Source: Acidobacteriaceae bacterium (GTDB lineage: Bacteria > Acidobacteriota > Terriglobia > Terriglobales > Acidobacteriaceae). Taken from it: a stretch of 64,000 nucleotides of DNA. The position numbers and the translations under genes were made by a program. Of the stretch, positions 1-7,449 are shown piece after piece. The DNA is taken from the NCBI GenBank assembly GCA_003134655.1, contig PLBY01000107.1, positions 1 through 64,000 of the forward strand. The letters run 5' to 3'. Each line of letters begins with the position of its first letter. Positions within the stretch are counted from its first letter, which is position 1. The notes under the pieces were generated by a model. That model saw nothing but the letters and a program-made list of their open reading frames with translations. It ran no database searches and was not told where the DNA came from.

Positions 1-189
1 AAGAGCAGCCCGCTGTGTGACGTCCTTCGGAGGCCCACGGGCGAAGCCTCCTCGGACGGCTGCCTAAACTAGTTAGGCTGCGTATGCCATCTGTTGATTG
101 GCAATTATCATTTTGCCCACGATTACGGGTGTGTGCACCCCGGCATGCCTCTTGGCCGCAAGCATCTCCGTCGAAGCCGTGACGCCCCC
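1..189 (-). ncRNA. ssrA: tmRNA, 3' end off the left edge
   Basis: Transfer-messenger RNA for trans-translation: it rescues stalled ribosomes and adds a degradation tag. Read on the minus strand, the RNA begins near 189 with GGGGGCGTCACGGCTTCGAC, which matches the conserved 5' tRNA-like end of tmRNAs. The open frame at 102-73 encodes the tag ANQQMAYAA followed by TAA. Tags ending in YAA or LAA are typical and are recognised by ClpXP-type proteases. The segment after the tag contains a strong inverted repeat (GCCTCCGAAGG against CGAGGAGGC) expected of the pseudoknot region. The 3' acceptor half lies outside the window. The resume codon is taken as GCC at 102-100. Confidence 0.93.
73..102 (-). 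other. tmRNA tag-peptide reading frame
   Basis: Nine codons plus TAA, read from 102 to 73, give ANQQMAYAA. An alanine first residue and a hydrophobic AYAA tail are what ClpX/SspB-type recognition of ssrA tags requires. The exact resume codon cannot be proven from sequence alone, but GCC (Ala) in this position fits the family pattern. Confidence 0.85.
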
Positions 190-337
190 ACTGGTGGGAT
201 GGCCATTCAAAGAACTATCAAACAGGCTCTACGAGCCACTTCCAGACTAGGTGCTACGTGCAGGGAAGTCAAACCCCGAACGTACCTTGTCCCGGTCACA
301 CCTTAATGATTAGATGCTGCCTTGCCCGTTTGGGATC

Positions 338-1263
338 TTATGGCCCGGGATTTGCCATCTTCTGCCCGATCAGCACCGCGTCTTGCATCTGCCTGTAAAG
401 ATCGCTGACCGCTCCCGGCGAATGCGACATCAGAATGGTGTTGCTCCGATCGTTGCTTCCTATTTCTTTCATAGTGTCCAGGTATTGGGTCACCAGTACA
501 AGCATCATCACGTCTTTCGGTGTTGATCCCTCCACGGCCTTAGAGAACGCTTCCACCGAGTCCTTCAGACCCTCGATGATGGCCTTGCGCTGGTTGGCGA
601 TGCCCTGTCCCTGTAGCGCTTTGCTCTCGGCTTCCGCCTCGGCCTGCTTCACTTTCAGGATCTTTTCCGCGTCGCCTCGCGCCGTCGCGGCGACCTGTTC
701 GCGCTGCGCGGCGTTGATCTCGTTCATCGCAGCCTTCACCTTGTCATCGGGCTGAATGTCGGTGACCAGCGCCTCATCGATGGCGTAGCCGTACGCTTCA
801 TCACGTCGTCGAGCCCCTGCTTGATCGCGGCCGCAATATCGGATTGCTGCAGAAACGCGTCGTCCAGATTCATCTTGGGCACGTGCCCCAGGATCACGCT
901 GAACACATACGACGAGATCTGCTGCCGCGGATTGGCCAGCTTGTAGAACGCCTCGTACACATGGTCGGGAATCACGTGATACTGCACCGACACCGGGATT
1001 TTCACGAACACGTTGTCTTTGGTTTTCGTTTCCACGTCGAGCGCCAGTTGCTGTACTCGCAGATCGATGCGTCCGGCAATCTGGTCCAGCCACGGCAGTT
1101 TGAAATTGATGCCTGCGCTCGCGACTCGCGCGAACTTGCCCATGCGCTGCACCACCACGGCCTCCGCGGTGTGTACCTGGAAAAAGCCGCTCAGGATAGT
1201 CCCAAGCACGAAAATGCCAACGATCACGCCGATTACTAACGACATAGCCTGCGCACCCTCCAT
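338..1263 (-). pseudogene. SPFH/band-7 membrane protein, broken by a 1-bp frameshift
   Basis: Stomatin/prohibitin-type membrane scaffold protein, about 308 residues if the frame is repaired. The ATG at 1263 has a GGAGG seven bases upstream. The first frame gives an N-terminal membrane segment (residues about 8-28) and the SPFH core (VVVQRMGKFARV, LPWLDQIAGRIDLR, IKQGLDDVMK). The second frame picks up exactly where the first fails with AYGYAIDEALVTDIQPDD and an alanine/glutamate-rich helix (GDAEKILKVKQAEAEAESKA) down to the stop at 338. The junction reads AAG-CG-TAC where AAG-GCG-TAC (Lys-Ala-Tyr) is expected, so one G appears lost at 795/796. Either a real inactivating deletion or a sequencing error; the rest of the second half is well preserved, which favours error or very recent loss. 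Confidence 0.85.
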
Positions 1264-1403
1264 CAGTATCCTCCGCCAACCTCAAAGTGCTTTCGGTATG
1301 ATTCGCGCACGGGCACGGGCTCGCACAGGAATCTCAGGCATCATAACGTTTCGAACGGCTTCTCACAACGAGGGACGTGGAAACAGTCGCGGCGATCTTT
1401 GCT

Positions 1404-2030
1404 TTACTGCAGCGTACGCATCCCTTCCAGCCTTGTCTTCACCTCCGGCCACTCGTGGTCCAGGATGCTGAAGTAAACGGTGTCGCGCACGCGTCCGGTC
1501 CATGTGAGCATATGCCGGCGCAGAGTGCCTTCTTCTTTGGCTCCGATGCGCAGAATCGCATTGCGCGACTTCTGGTTCAGAGCATCCGTCTTCAGTTCCA
1601 CCCGCATGCACTTCCACGCTTCAAACGCATGCCGCAGCATCAGGTACTTCGCTTCGGTATTCACGCCCGTGCGTTGCCAGGCGGGCGCAATCCACGTCGA
1701 ACCGATCTCGACCCTCCGGTTGATGCGGTCAATGTTCATGAAGCGCGTGCTGCCGATGACGCGGCCGGAACTCTGTTCCACGGTGGCGAACACCACCGAT
1801 TCTCCGCGCTCTTGCTCCTCAAATGCCTTGTCGATTAGGTGCTGAAAGTCCTCCCACGTTTTCATGGAGTAAGGAATCCAGCGGAAGACGTCGTCGAGGT
1901 CGTTCTTCGCCACGTCCCAAAACAGGTCCACATGCTCGCGGCGAACCGGTTCAAGTCGAACGATCGATCCCTCCAGCGTCAAGGGCAAAACAATATTCAG
2001 TGGACCAGTACTCGGAGGACCAGCGCTCAT
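1404..2030 (-). CDS. GNAT acetyltransferase, RimJ/RimL type
   Basis: A 208-residue acetyl-CoA-dependent N-acyltransferase of the RimJ/RimL class. Visible landmarks are the N-terminal LEGSIVRLEPVRREHVDLFW strand-helix typical of this class, GRVIGSTRFMNID in the central sheet, a W(I)APAWQRTGVNTEAKYLML stretch that matches the acetyl-CoA pyrophosphate-binding region, and NQKSRNAILRIGAKEEG near the end. The substrate cannot be told; family members acetylate ribosomal protein N-termini, amino sugars or small amines. It is a single gene on the minus strand, divergent from bshC with about 220 bp between. The ATG at 2030 is the only reasonable start that keeps the full domain. Confidence 0.85.
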   Translation of the reverse strand: MSAGPPSTGPLNIVLPLTLEGSIVRLEPVRREHVDLFWDVAKNDLDDVFRWIPYSMKTWEDFQHLIDKAFEEQERGESVVFATVEQSSGRVIGSTRFMNIDRINRRVEIGSTWIAPAWQRTGVNTEAKYLMLRHAFEAWKCMRVELKTDALNQKSRNAILRIGAKEEGTLRRHMLTWTGRVRDTVYFSILDHEWPEVKTRLEGMRTLQ

Positions 2031-2248
2031 GCTTTCCTTTCGTAGTGAGACTTAACATCATTATCTTGCATCTTGCAGCCTTTTCAGGCATCTCTAGTAC
2101 GACGTGGGTTCCACGGGATTTCTTCTTTCGCAGGACTGTGTTCGATAATGAATGGCGTCGATTTGCGGTGTTGACTTGAAATGATCTCATACGTCCAACA
2201 GGCGGCCATGCTTCGGGCGATACGACAATGTTGTCAGGAGAACTCTTA

Positions 2249-3877
2249 GTGAAGGCGCACTGTCTCCCGTTCTCCCAGATTCCGCACACCACGCCGCTGT
2301 TCGCAGACTTCCTTGCATTTACCCCTAAAGTGCAGTCGTTCTATCCGCGGCCTCCCCATTTCGCCGAATGGCTGAAAGAAGAAGCTGCCAGGATTTCCTA
2401 CGATCCGTCCCGCCGCGAGCGAGTTGCCGCTATCCTCGAGCGCCAGAATAAGTCCTGGGACGCCTCCCCGAAGACCCTCGCCAATCTCGAGCGCTTGCGC
2501 AATGGCGCGGCAGCGGTCGTCACCGGGCAGCAGGTTGGCCTTTTCGGCGGACCCATGTTCGCCATCTACAAAGCGCTGAGTGCAGTCAGACTTGCGGAAC
2601 AAGCCACTGCCGCGGGAGTCGATGCTGTCCCCGTTTTCTGGCTCGCCACGTACGACCATGATCTGGCCGAGGTGAATCACGTTTCGATTCCAGGCGCGGA
2701 CGGCGCCCTGCAGGTTCTTACCACGACGAGCCACGATGTTCCTGGAGCGCCCGTCAGCGCCGTGCGTCTGGGCGACGAAATCGTACCCGTCGTCGAAGAG
2801 GCCGCGAAGCTGATCGGCGATTCCGAGGCGGCAGAATTTCTGCGCGAGACCTACCGTTCCGGCGAAACTCTGGGCACGGCTTTCGCCCGCTTCTACGCCC
2901 GCGTGTTTGCTGAATGGGGCGTGATTCTGCTCGACGCCTCCGACGGGGAACTCGACCGTGTCGCGGAACCGATCTATCGTTCCGCTGTTGAGCGGGCGGG
3001 CGAGCTATCTGCCGCGCTCCTGAAGCGCGGTGAGGCACTCGAAGCCGCAGGCTATCACCAACAAGTAAAAGTCACTGCTTCGTCGGTCTTGCTCTTTACG
3101 CTGCAGCAAGGTGCACGCACGCCGATTCATCGCCGCGAGGCTGGCGGCACGGCAGAATTTGTGATCGGCTCCGATGCCGGGGCAGAGAAACTTTCGCCGG
3201 CCGAACTGCTTGACCGCATCAGTGCGAGTCCGGAGCTATTCAGCCCGAATGTTCTCTTGCGCCCCATCGTCGAAGATTATCTGCTGCCCACGCTGGCCTA
3301 CACCGGAGGCGCTGCCGAGACCGCGTATTTCGCGCAGGCCGGAGCGGTCTATGAAGCTCTCCTCGGCCGCGTGACGCCGATCCTTCCCCGCTTCTCAGCC
3401 ACCATCGTGGAACCGAAGATGCAGCGCCTGCTCGAGCGACATGGAATCAATCTGCCCGACGTATTCGCCGGTCCCGAGGCAATGCGCCGTCAACTGGCGG
3501 AGCGCGGCCTGCCCGCGGACCTGCAAGCGGCCTTCGACGCTGCAAGGAAATCACTGGACTCGCACCTGTCCACGGTCAAAGAGAAGCTGGAAAAGCTTGA
3601 CCGCACCCTAATTGACGCCGCGGAGACCGCCCGCTCGAAAATCGAATATCAACTCGAACGCCTGTACTCTCAGGCCGCGCGCGCAGAAGCTCTAAAGAGT
3701 GAACTCGTGACTCGCCACGCGGAGAGTCTGAGCCAGGCGCTCTATCCCGACAAGGGCCTGCAGGAGCGTGGCATCGGCGGCGTCTACTTCCTTGCCCGCT
3801 ACGGACGCGAATTCCTGCAGCAAGTGCACGATGCAATCCAGCCCGACTGCCACGACCACCAAGTGTTGGAGTTGTAG
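2249..3877 (+). CDS. bshC: Bacillithiol biosynthesis cysteine-adding enzyme BshC
   Basis: Last step of bacillithiol synthesis: addition of cysteine to glucosaminyl-malate, giving the low-molecular-weight thiol used in place of glutathione. The family hallmark VVTGQQVGLFGGP lies at residues 91-103, followed by YKALSAVRLA. Other conserved stretches are PVFWLATYDHDLAEVNHV, FSPNVLLRPIVEDYLLPTLAYTGG and, after a long coiled coil (about 430-500), ERGIGGVYFLARYG near the C-terminus. I place the start at GTG 2249 because AGGAG at 2236-2240 stands eight bases upstream; the ATG at 2228 lies before this ribosome site and has none of its own. The result is 542 residues, normal for BshC. No bshA or bshB is in the window. 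Confidence 0.93.
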   Translation: MKAHCLPFSQIPHTTPLFADFLAFTPKVQSFYPRPPHFAEWLKEEAARISYDPSRRERVAAILERQNKSWDASPKTLANLERLRNGAAAVVTGQQVGLFGGPMFAIYKALSAVRLAEQATAAGVDAVPVFWLATYDHDLAEVNHVSIPGADGALQVLTTTSHDVPGAPVSAVRLGDEIVPVVEEAAKLIGDSEAAEFLRETYRSGETLGTAFARFYARVFAEWGVILLDASDGELDRVAEPIYRSAVERAGELSAALLKRGEALEAAGYHQQVKVTASSVLLFTLQQGARTPIHRREAGGTAEFVIGSDAGAEKLSPAELLDRISASPELFSPNVLLRPIVEDYLLPTLAYTGGAAETAYFAQAGAVYEALLGRVTPILPRFSATIVEPKMQRLLERHGINLPDVFAGPEAMRRQLAERGLPADLQAAFDAARKSLDSHLSTVKEKLEKLDRTLIDAAETARSKIEYQLERLYSQAARAEALKSELVTRHAESLSQALYPDKGLQERGIGGVYFLARYGREFLQQVHDAIQPDCHDHQVLEL

Positions 3878-3892
3878 CCGGGGGCTCGAGCC

Positions 3893-4441
3893 TTATTTCT
3901 GAATCAACAAGGATTCAATGGTTGATTTCACTTGCGCGGTGCTGGCATCGTTCGGCGCGCCGTGGATTTGTTGGACCATATTTCCCGCCCGGCCAAGGAT
4001 GATCAAGTACGCGTCGTCCTTCTCCTCATAGCCCACAAGCCTCTTGAGATCGGCCTCGCCTTGCACAATGGGAACGAAGTGCTCACGCTTGTTTTCTGGC
4101 ACGCCTTTTCTGATGCCGGAAATCACCATGCTTCGGAAGAGCCTCGGAACGTCTTCCAGCACAGGAAGTTGGTACAGCTCAACATCTGGATGTGTCCCTA
4201 GATATGTCTGCAGTTTGTCCGCCCATGCTCTTGTCGGAACCTTGGAGGCCTTGGTAAACCCGAAAATAAGGACTGCGACCTTGCCTGCGGCAGCATCGGG
4301 CAACACTACGGTGTGGCCGGCAAAGCTCTCTCCTTGGATCTTCGGCATCTGTGGGACACTCTGCGCCACGGACACACAAACCAAAGGGAGCCAACAAAAC
4401 AAGGGGAGGAGATCCGAGCCACGTTTCTTTTGACTATGCAC
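3893..4441 (-). CDS. Exported thioredoxin-fold (Atp10-like) protein
   Basis: About 182 residues starting at GTG 4441, which has GGAG six bases upstream (the in-frame ATG at 4495 would overlap the upstream gene). Residues about 8-28 form a hydrophobic signal segment ending VSVAQS. The mature part resembles the thioredoxin-like fold of ATP10/redoxin-type proteins: AAGKVAVLIFGFTKASKVPT, then RAWADKLQTYL and a late strand AYLIILGRAGNMVQQIHG. No CXXC pair is present, so a redox activity is not supported. It is the last gene of a three-gene minus-strand operon after a HAD hydrolase and a LysE-type exporter, 19 bp behind the latter. Function unknown; the fold assignment is from sequence pattern only. 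Confidence 0.6.
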   Translation of the reverse strand: MHSQKKRGSDLLPLFCWLPLVCVSVAQSVPQMPKIQGESFAGHTVVLPDAAAGKVAVLIFGFTKASKVPTRAWADKLQTYLGTHPDVELYQLPVLEDVPRLFRSMVISGIRKGVPENKREHFVPIVQGEADLKRLVGYEEKDDAYLIILGRAGNMVQQIHGAPNDASTAQVKSTIESLLIQK

Positions 4442-4460
4442 TTCGATCTCCGCGGCAATC

Positions 4461-5099
4461 CTATTTGCTCTCGCTGGTGGCAAGATACGTTCCAAGCCCG
4501 ATCATGATCGCGCCGGTCACCGTCCTTTGCCGGCGGCGAAATGTCGCTGAGGAACGAATGCGTTCTCCGAGTGGCCCCGCCAGTGCGATTACGATCAAAT
4601 CTGCCATTGTGTTCATGACCACCGACATCGTACCCAGTGCCACAAACTGCAGGAAGACGTGCCCGCCGCTGCGGTTCACAAACTGCGGAATGAATGAGAG
4701 AAAGAACAACGCAGTCTTGGGATTGAGAACTTCAGTCGCTACGCCTTGCCAGAGCGGATTGCGGGCTGGTTTCAGGTCCTGCGGAATCTCTTGCGCACTC
4801 GCGTTCTCTTTTCGTGCATCGAGAATCATTCGCACGCCCAGGAAGCATAGATAAGCCGCGCCGACATATTTCACCGTGGCGAACGCCGCTGCCGATTTCG
4901 CCAGTACAATCGACACGCCCAGAGCCGCCGCGAACACATGCACCATTCCTCCAAGGAATGTGCCGAACGCCGACAGCACTCCCTCGCGCTTTCCGCCCGC
5001 AAGGCTTCGCGCAAGAACATAGAGCATCCCGGGGCCTGGCGCGATCGCCAGCAGCACGGCCGCCGTTAAGAAAAGAAGAAATCGAGTGGAATCAAACAT
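4461..5099 (-). CDS. LysE/RhtB-family amino acid exporter
   Basis: A 212-residue inner-membrane exporter of amino acids or their derivatives. The family signature AIAPGPGMLYVLARSLAGGKREG is present (LxxxPGPxxxxV pattern), followed by GTFLGGMVHVFAAALG, KYVGAAYLCFLGVRMI and NPKTALFFLSFIPQFV, the usual landmarks of the six-helix fold. The start is placed at ATG 5099, 23 bp after the preceding HAD gene; a TTG at 5138 would overlap that gene and adds residues unlike any family member. Substrate not predictable. Middle gene of a co-directional trio. Confidence 0.9.
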   Translation of the reverse strand: MFDSTRFLLFLTAAVLLAIAPGPGMLYVLARSLAGGKREGVLSAFGTFLGGMVHVFAAALGVSIVLAKSAAAFATVKYVGAAYLCFLGVRMILDARKENASAQEIPQDLKPARNPLWQGVATEVLNPKTALFFLSFIPQFVNRSGGHVFLQFVALGTMSVVMNTMADLIVIALAGPLGERIRSSATFRRRQRTVTGAIMIGLGTYLATSESK

Positions 5100-5122
5100 T
5101 GTTGTACCGACCTCGTTAGTTA

Positions 5123-5788
5123 TTACTGCTTGAGCCAAGTCTCCAGCCCCGCGAGCGATTCGACCCGGGGAAACTCGAGATCACGGTACGCTCCGGCCAC
5201 ATCGAACAGCACAGCTTGCATTCCAGCTTGGCGCGCGCCGACATAGTCGACCGAATATACATCACCCACGTACAAGCTCTCTGCCGGCGAAGCCTTCATC
5301 TCGCCCAACCCAGCTTCGAAGATCGCCGGATGCGGCTTCTCCTGCCCCACGATCCCCGAGTCGGTGATGCTGGCAAAGCAGTCCACAATTCCGCAGCGCC
5401 GCAGCACGGCGTCTATTCTGCCATCCGCGTTCGAGATCACGGCAATCGCATATTCCTGCCGAATGCGCTCCAGCGCGTCGCGCGTTCCGGGCAGGATCTG
5501 GTCCCAATTAGCCGAATTCTGTGTATTCGCAATCAGCGTATCGCGCACGCCATCGTCCAGGGCATTGAGTCCCTGCAGCAGATAAGTGTGAAAGGTCCAC
5601 CAGAAGCCGTGGTCGACCTTGCCATCCATGAGTCCCTGATCGAACTCCTGCTTGGTGCGGCGCTCCAGAGCCTGCCAGGTGGCCAGCGTCGGATGACGAT
5701 CCTCCGGCAGTGGCGCCAGCATGCGGGCGCGATTGGGGAACAGCAGAGTATTGCCTACATCGAAGAAAATGAAACGGCACTTTGCCAT
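5123..5788 (-). CDS. HAD-superfamily hydrolase
   Basis: A 221-residue phosphatase-type HAD protein. Motif I is FFDVGNTLLF with the nucleophile Asp10, but the second acidic residue is replaced by Gly12 (DxG), as seen in several phosphatase-like HAD subfamilies. Motif II is VISNAD, motif III the lysine of GQEKPHPAIF, motif IV YVGDVYSVDYVGARQAG. The helical cap lies between residues about 20 and 95. Small phosphorylated metabolites are the usual substrates; the actual one is not visible. First gene of the operon with the LysE-type exporter and the thioredoxin-like protein. Confidence 0.88.
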   Translation of the reverse strand: MAKCRFIFFDVGNTLLFPNRARMLAPLPEDRHPTLATWQALERRTKQEFDQGLMDGKVDHGFWWTFHTYLLQGLNALDDGVRDTLIANTQNSANWDQILPGTRDALERIRQEYAIAVISNADGRIDAVLRRCGIVDCFASITDSGIVGQEKPHPAIFEAGLGEMKASPAESLYVGDVYSVDYVGARQAGMQAVLFDVAGAYRDLEFPRVESLAGLETWLKQ

Positions 5789-5943
5789 GAATCCATATTA
5801 CCCAACGGGGACGCTTCCGGCGGGCTCCTTGACTAGAAGGTTGCCACAGTTGCTTTGAGCCGTGAACCGAACCGGGAAAAGATGTACTATTCCAGTTCTC
5901 GGCCTAGGCCCGCCAGTAGGGCTTTCAGGCCCGTGCTCACGCT

Positions 5944-6294
5944 ATGCCGCTGCCTGCCGCTATGTCGTTGATCGCCGGCTTCACCCGCACCACGCGGGCG
6001 GCAGTGGCCGCCTACGCGATGGCCCGCCTCTACGCAGCCGTGTTATTTGGCATAGCGGTTACGGTTTTCTACCGCGCGACGCGCGAGGACGTTTACAACA
6101 TCCTCTGGGCAGTCGTGTTTGGTTTTGCGACGCTCAATATTCTCAGCCTGGCCGCGCGGCGCCTCGAACCTACCAAGCGCGGTCTGTCGTTCGGGGAATT
6201 GATGGCCGTGATGGTGGTACTGATGTCGGTCGTTCTGCTGGGATGGGAAATGCTCAGCCTGTTCCACGTCTTTCCAATCAAGCTAAGGCACTGA
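5944..6294 (+). CDS. Small membrane protein, three predicted helices
   Basis: About 116 residues, not recognised as a named family. Three hydrophobic segments are clear: AAYAMARLYAAVLFGIAVTV (about 22-41), YNILWAVVFGFATLNILSLA (about 50-69) and AVMVVLMSVVLLGWEMLSLF (about 87-106). No ribosome-binding site is obvious, and the ATG at 5962 is an equally good start. A 215-codon open frame over the same bases in another phase has a basic, coding-unlike composition. Real but unassigned. Confidence 0.55.
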   Translation: MPLPAAMSLIAGFTRTTRAAVAAYAMARLYAAVLFGIAVTVFYRATREDVYNILWAVVFGFATLNILSLAARRLEPTKRGLSFGELMAVMVVLMSVVLLGWEMLSLFHVFPIKLRH

Positions 6295-6354
6295 AAAGAG
6301 TCGAGCGAACGGTGACGCCACTTCGTACGCCATTTTGCGGTATGATTCGCTTAG

Positions 6355-6663
6355 ATGGCGAAGAAGCCAGGCAATTTCGAAGTCACCTGCCCTTGCTGCA
6401 GCGCGGTGCTCAAAATCGACACCGAGGAGCACGCGGTTATCGCGCACACCGCAGCCGTCAAGCCGAAAATGTTCAACGACATGGAGGCCGCGGCCAAAGC
6501 TATGCGTGAACAGGACAGCCGCCGCGAGTCCATCTTCCAGCAGTCCGTGGAGGCTCAGAAAAATGCTTCCTCGCTTCTGGAAAAGAAGTTCCAGGAGGCG
6601 GTGAAGAAGGCGAAAGAATCGCCCGACACCGGCAAGCCGATCCGGGATTTCGATCTTGATTGA
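6355..6663 (+). CDS. Small CPCC-motif protein, function unknown
   Basis: A 102-residue soluble protein. Near the N-terminus VTCPCCSAVLKID holds a CPCC pair, suggestive of metal or zinc binding, although only these three cysteines exist. The remainder (KAMREQDSRRESIFQQSVEA, SLLEKKFQEAVKKAKESPD) is charged and predicted helical, probably coiled coil, and it ends in an acidic DFDLD. It lies 24 bp upstream of the glycerophosphodiesterase gene and is probably co-transcribed with it. Name and role unknown. Confidence 0.7.
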   Translation: MAKKPGNFEVTCPCCSAVLKIDTEEHAVIAHTAAVKPKMFNDMEAAAKAMREQDSRRESIFQQSVEAQKNASSLLEKKFQEAVKKAKESPDTGKPIRDFDLD

Positions 6664-6687
6664 TTCGCCTCGACTGATGTCCAGCCT

Positions 6688-7335
6688 ATGAGCCGTCCTC
6701 TCCTTCTCGGTCATCGCGGCGCTCGCGCTGTCCAATCGATTCCGGAAAATACAATCGCCTCTTTTGATCGGGCTCTGGCAGACGGCTGCGATGGCTTTGA
6801 ATTCGACGTGCGCCTTACCGAGGATGAAGAGGCGGTGGTTTGCCACGACGCGAAGGTTTCCGGATATGACGTTTCCCGTACGCTCGCAAAGCAGGCTTCC
6901 CAGTTGCCCCGCTTGCGGGATGTGCTGCAGCGCTATCGCGATTCGTTTCTCGACATTGAACTAAAGGTGAAGGGGCTGGAGAGAATCTTGCTCGATCTCT
7001 TCCTCCGGCACAAGCCGCGGCATGGATTCGTGGTCTCCTCCTTTCAGCCCGGAGCGCTAAAGTCCGTCCGCGCGTTGGACGCCACGATTCCGCTCGGCCT
7101 CATGTGCGAGTCGAAGACCCAGCTTCGCCTCTGGAGTGAACTTCCGGTCCAGTACGTAATCCCACACTACGACCTGGCCGAACCAGACCTTGTTCGCAAA
7201 ATCAAGGGAGCCGGAAAGAAAGTCTTCGTCTGGACGGTCAACGACTCCGCGGACATGCAACGCTTCGCAGAGTACGGCGTCGACGGCATCATTTCCGATG
7301 ACACCAGCCTGCTCTGCCGGACGCTGGCTGTATAG
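6688..7335 (+). CDS. Glycerophosphodiester phosphodiesterase
   Basis: Hydrolyses glycerophosphodiesters from phospholipid breakdown to glycerol-3-phosphate and an alcohol. The TIM-barrel GDPD signature is complete: LGHRGAR (His9, Arg10), PENTIASF (Glu20), GFEFDVRLT (Glu38, Asp40), HD at 53-54 and DIELKVKG (Glu91, Lys93), then the C-terminal VWTVND and GVDGIISDD. At 215 residues it is short but complete for a cytoplasmic bacterial GDPD; no signal peptide. glpD (12,651-14,291) could use the product, though the two genes are not linked. A strong terminator follows at 7398-7430. Confidence 0.92.
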   Translation: MSRPLLLGHRGARAVQSIPENTIASFDRALADGCDGFEFDVRLTEDEEAVVCHDAKVSGYDVSRTLAKQASQLPRLRDVLQRYRDSFLDIELKVKGLERILLDLFLRHKPRHGFVVSSFQPGALKSVRALDATIPLGLMCESKTQLRLWSELPVQYVIPHYDLAEPDLVRKIKGAGKKVFVWTVNDSADMQRFAEYGVDGIISDDTSLLCRTLAV

Positions 7336-7395
7336 CTTCCCGTTTTGCCACATGCAGTAATGCGACCTGTCCTTTGGGAAGGCAGGCCGCAAATG

Positions 7396-7430
7396 AAGCA
7401 GGCCCGACGTTCTCGTCGGGCCTGCTTTTT
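7396..7430 (+). terminator. Rho-independent terminator after the GDPD gene
   Basis: A perfect 12-bp stem, GCAGGCCCGACG at 7398-7409 and CGTCGGGCCTGC at 7414-7425, with a TTCT loop and TTTTT at 7426-7430. It sits between the convergent GDPD and rhomboid genes and may act in both directions, although the minus-strand T-tract is poorer. Confidence 0.93.
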
Positions 7431-7449
7431 CGAATTGCTGCAGATCTGA

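Noticed and set aside
1264-1403. tRNA or small RNA between the SPFH and acetyltransferase genes
   Set aside because: No cloverleaf, T-loop or terminator-like hairpin could be found.
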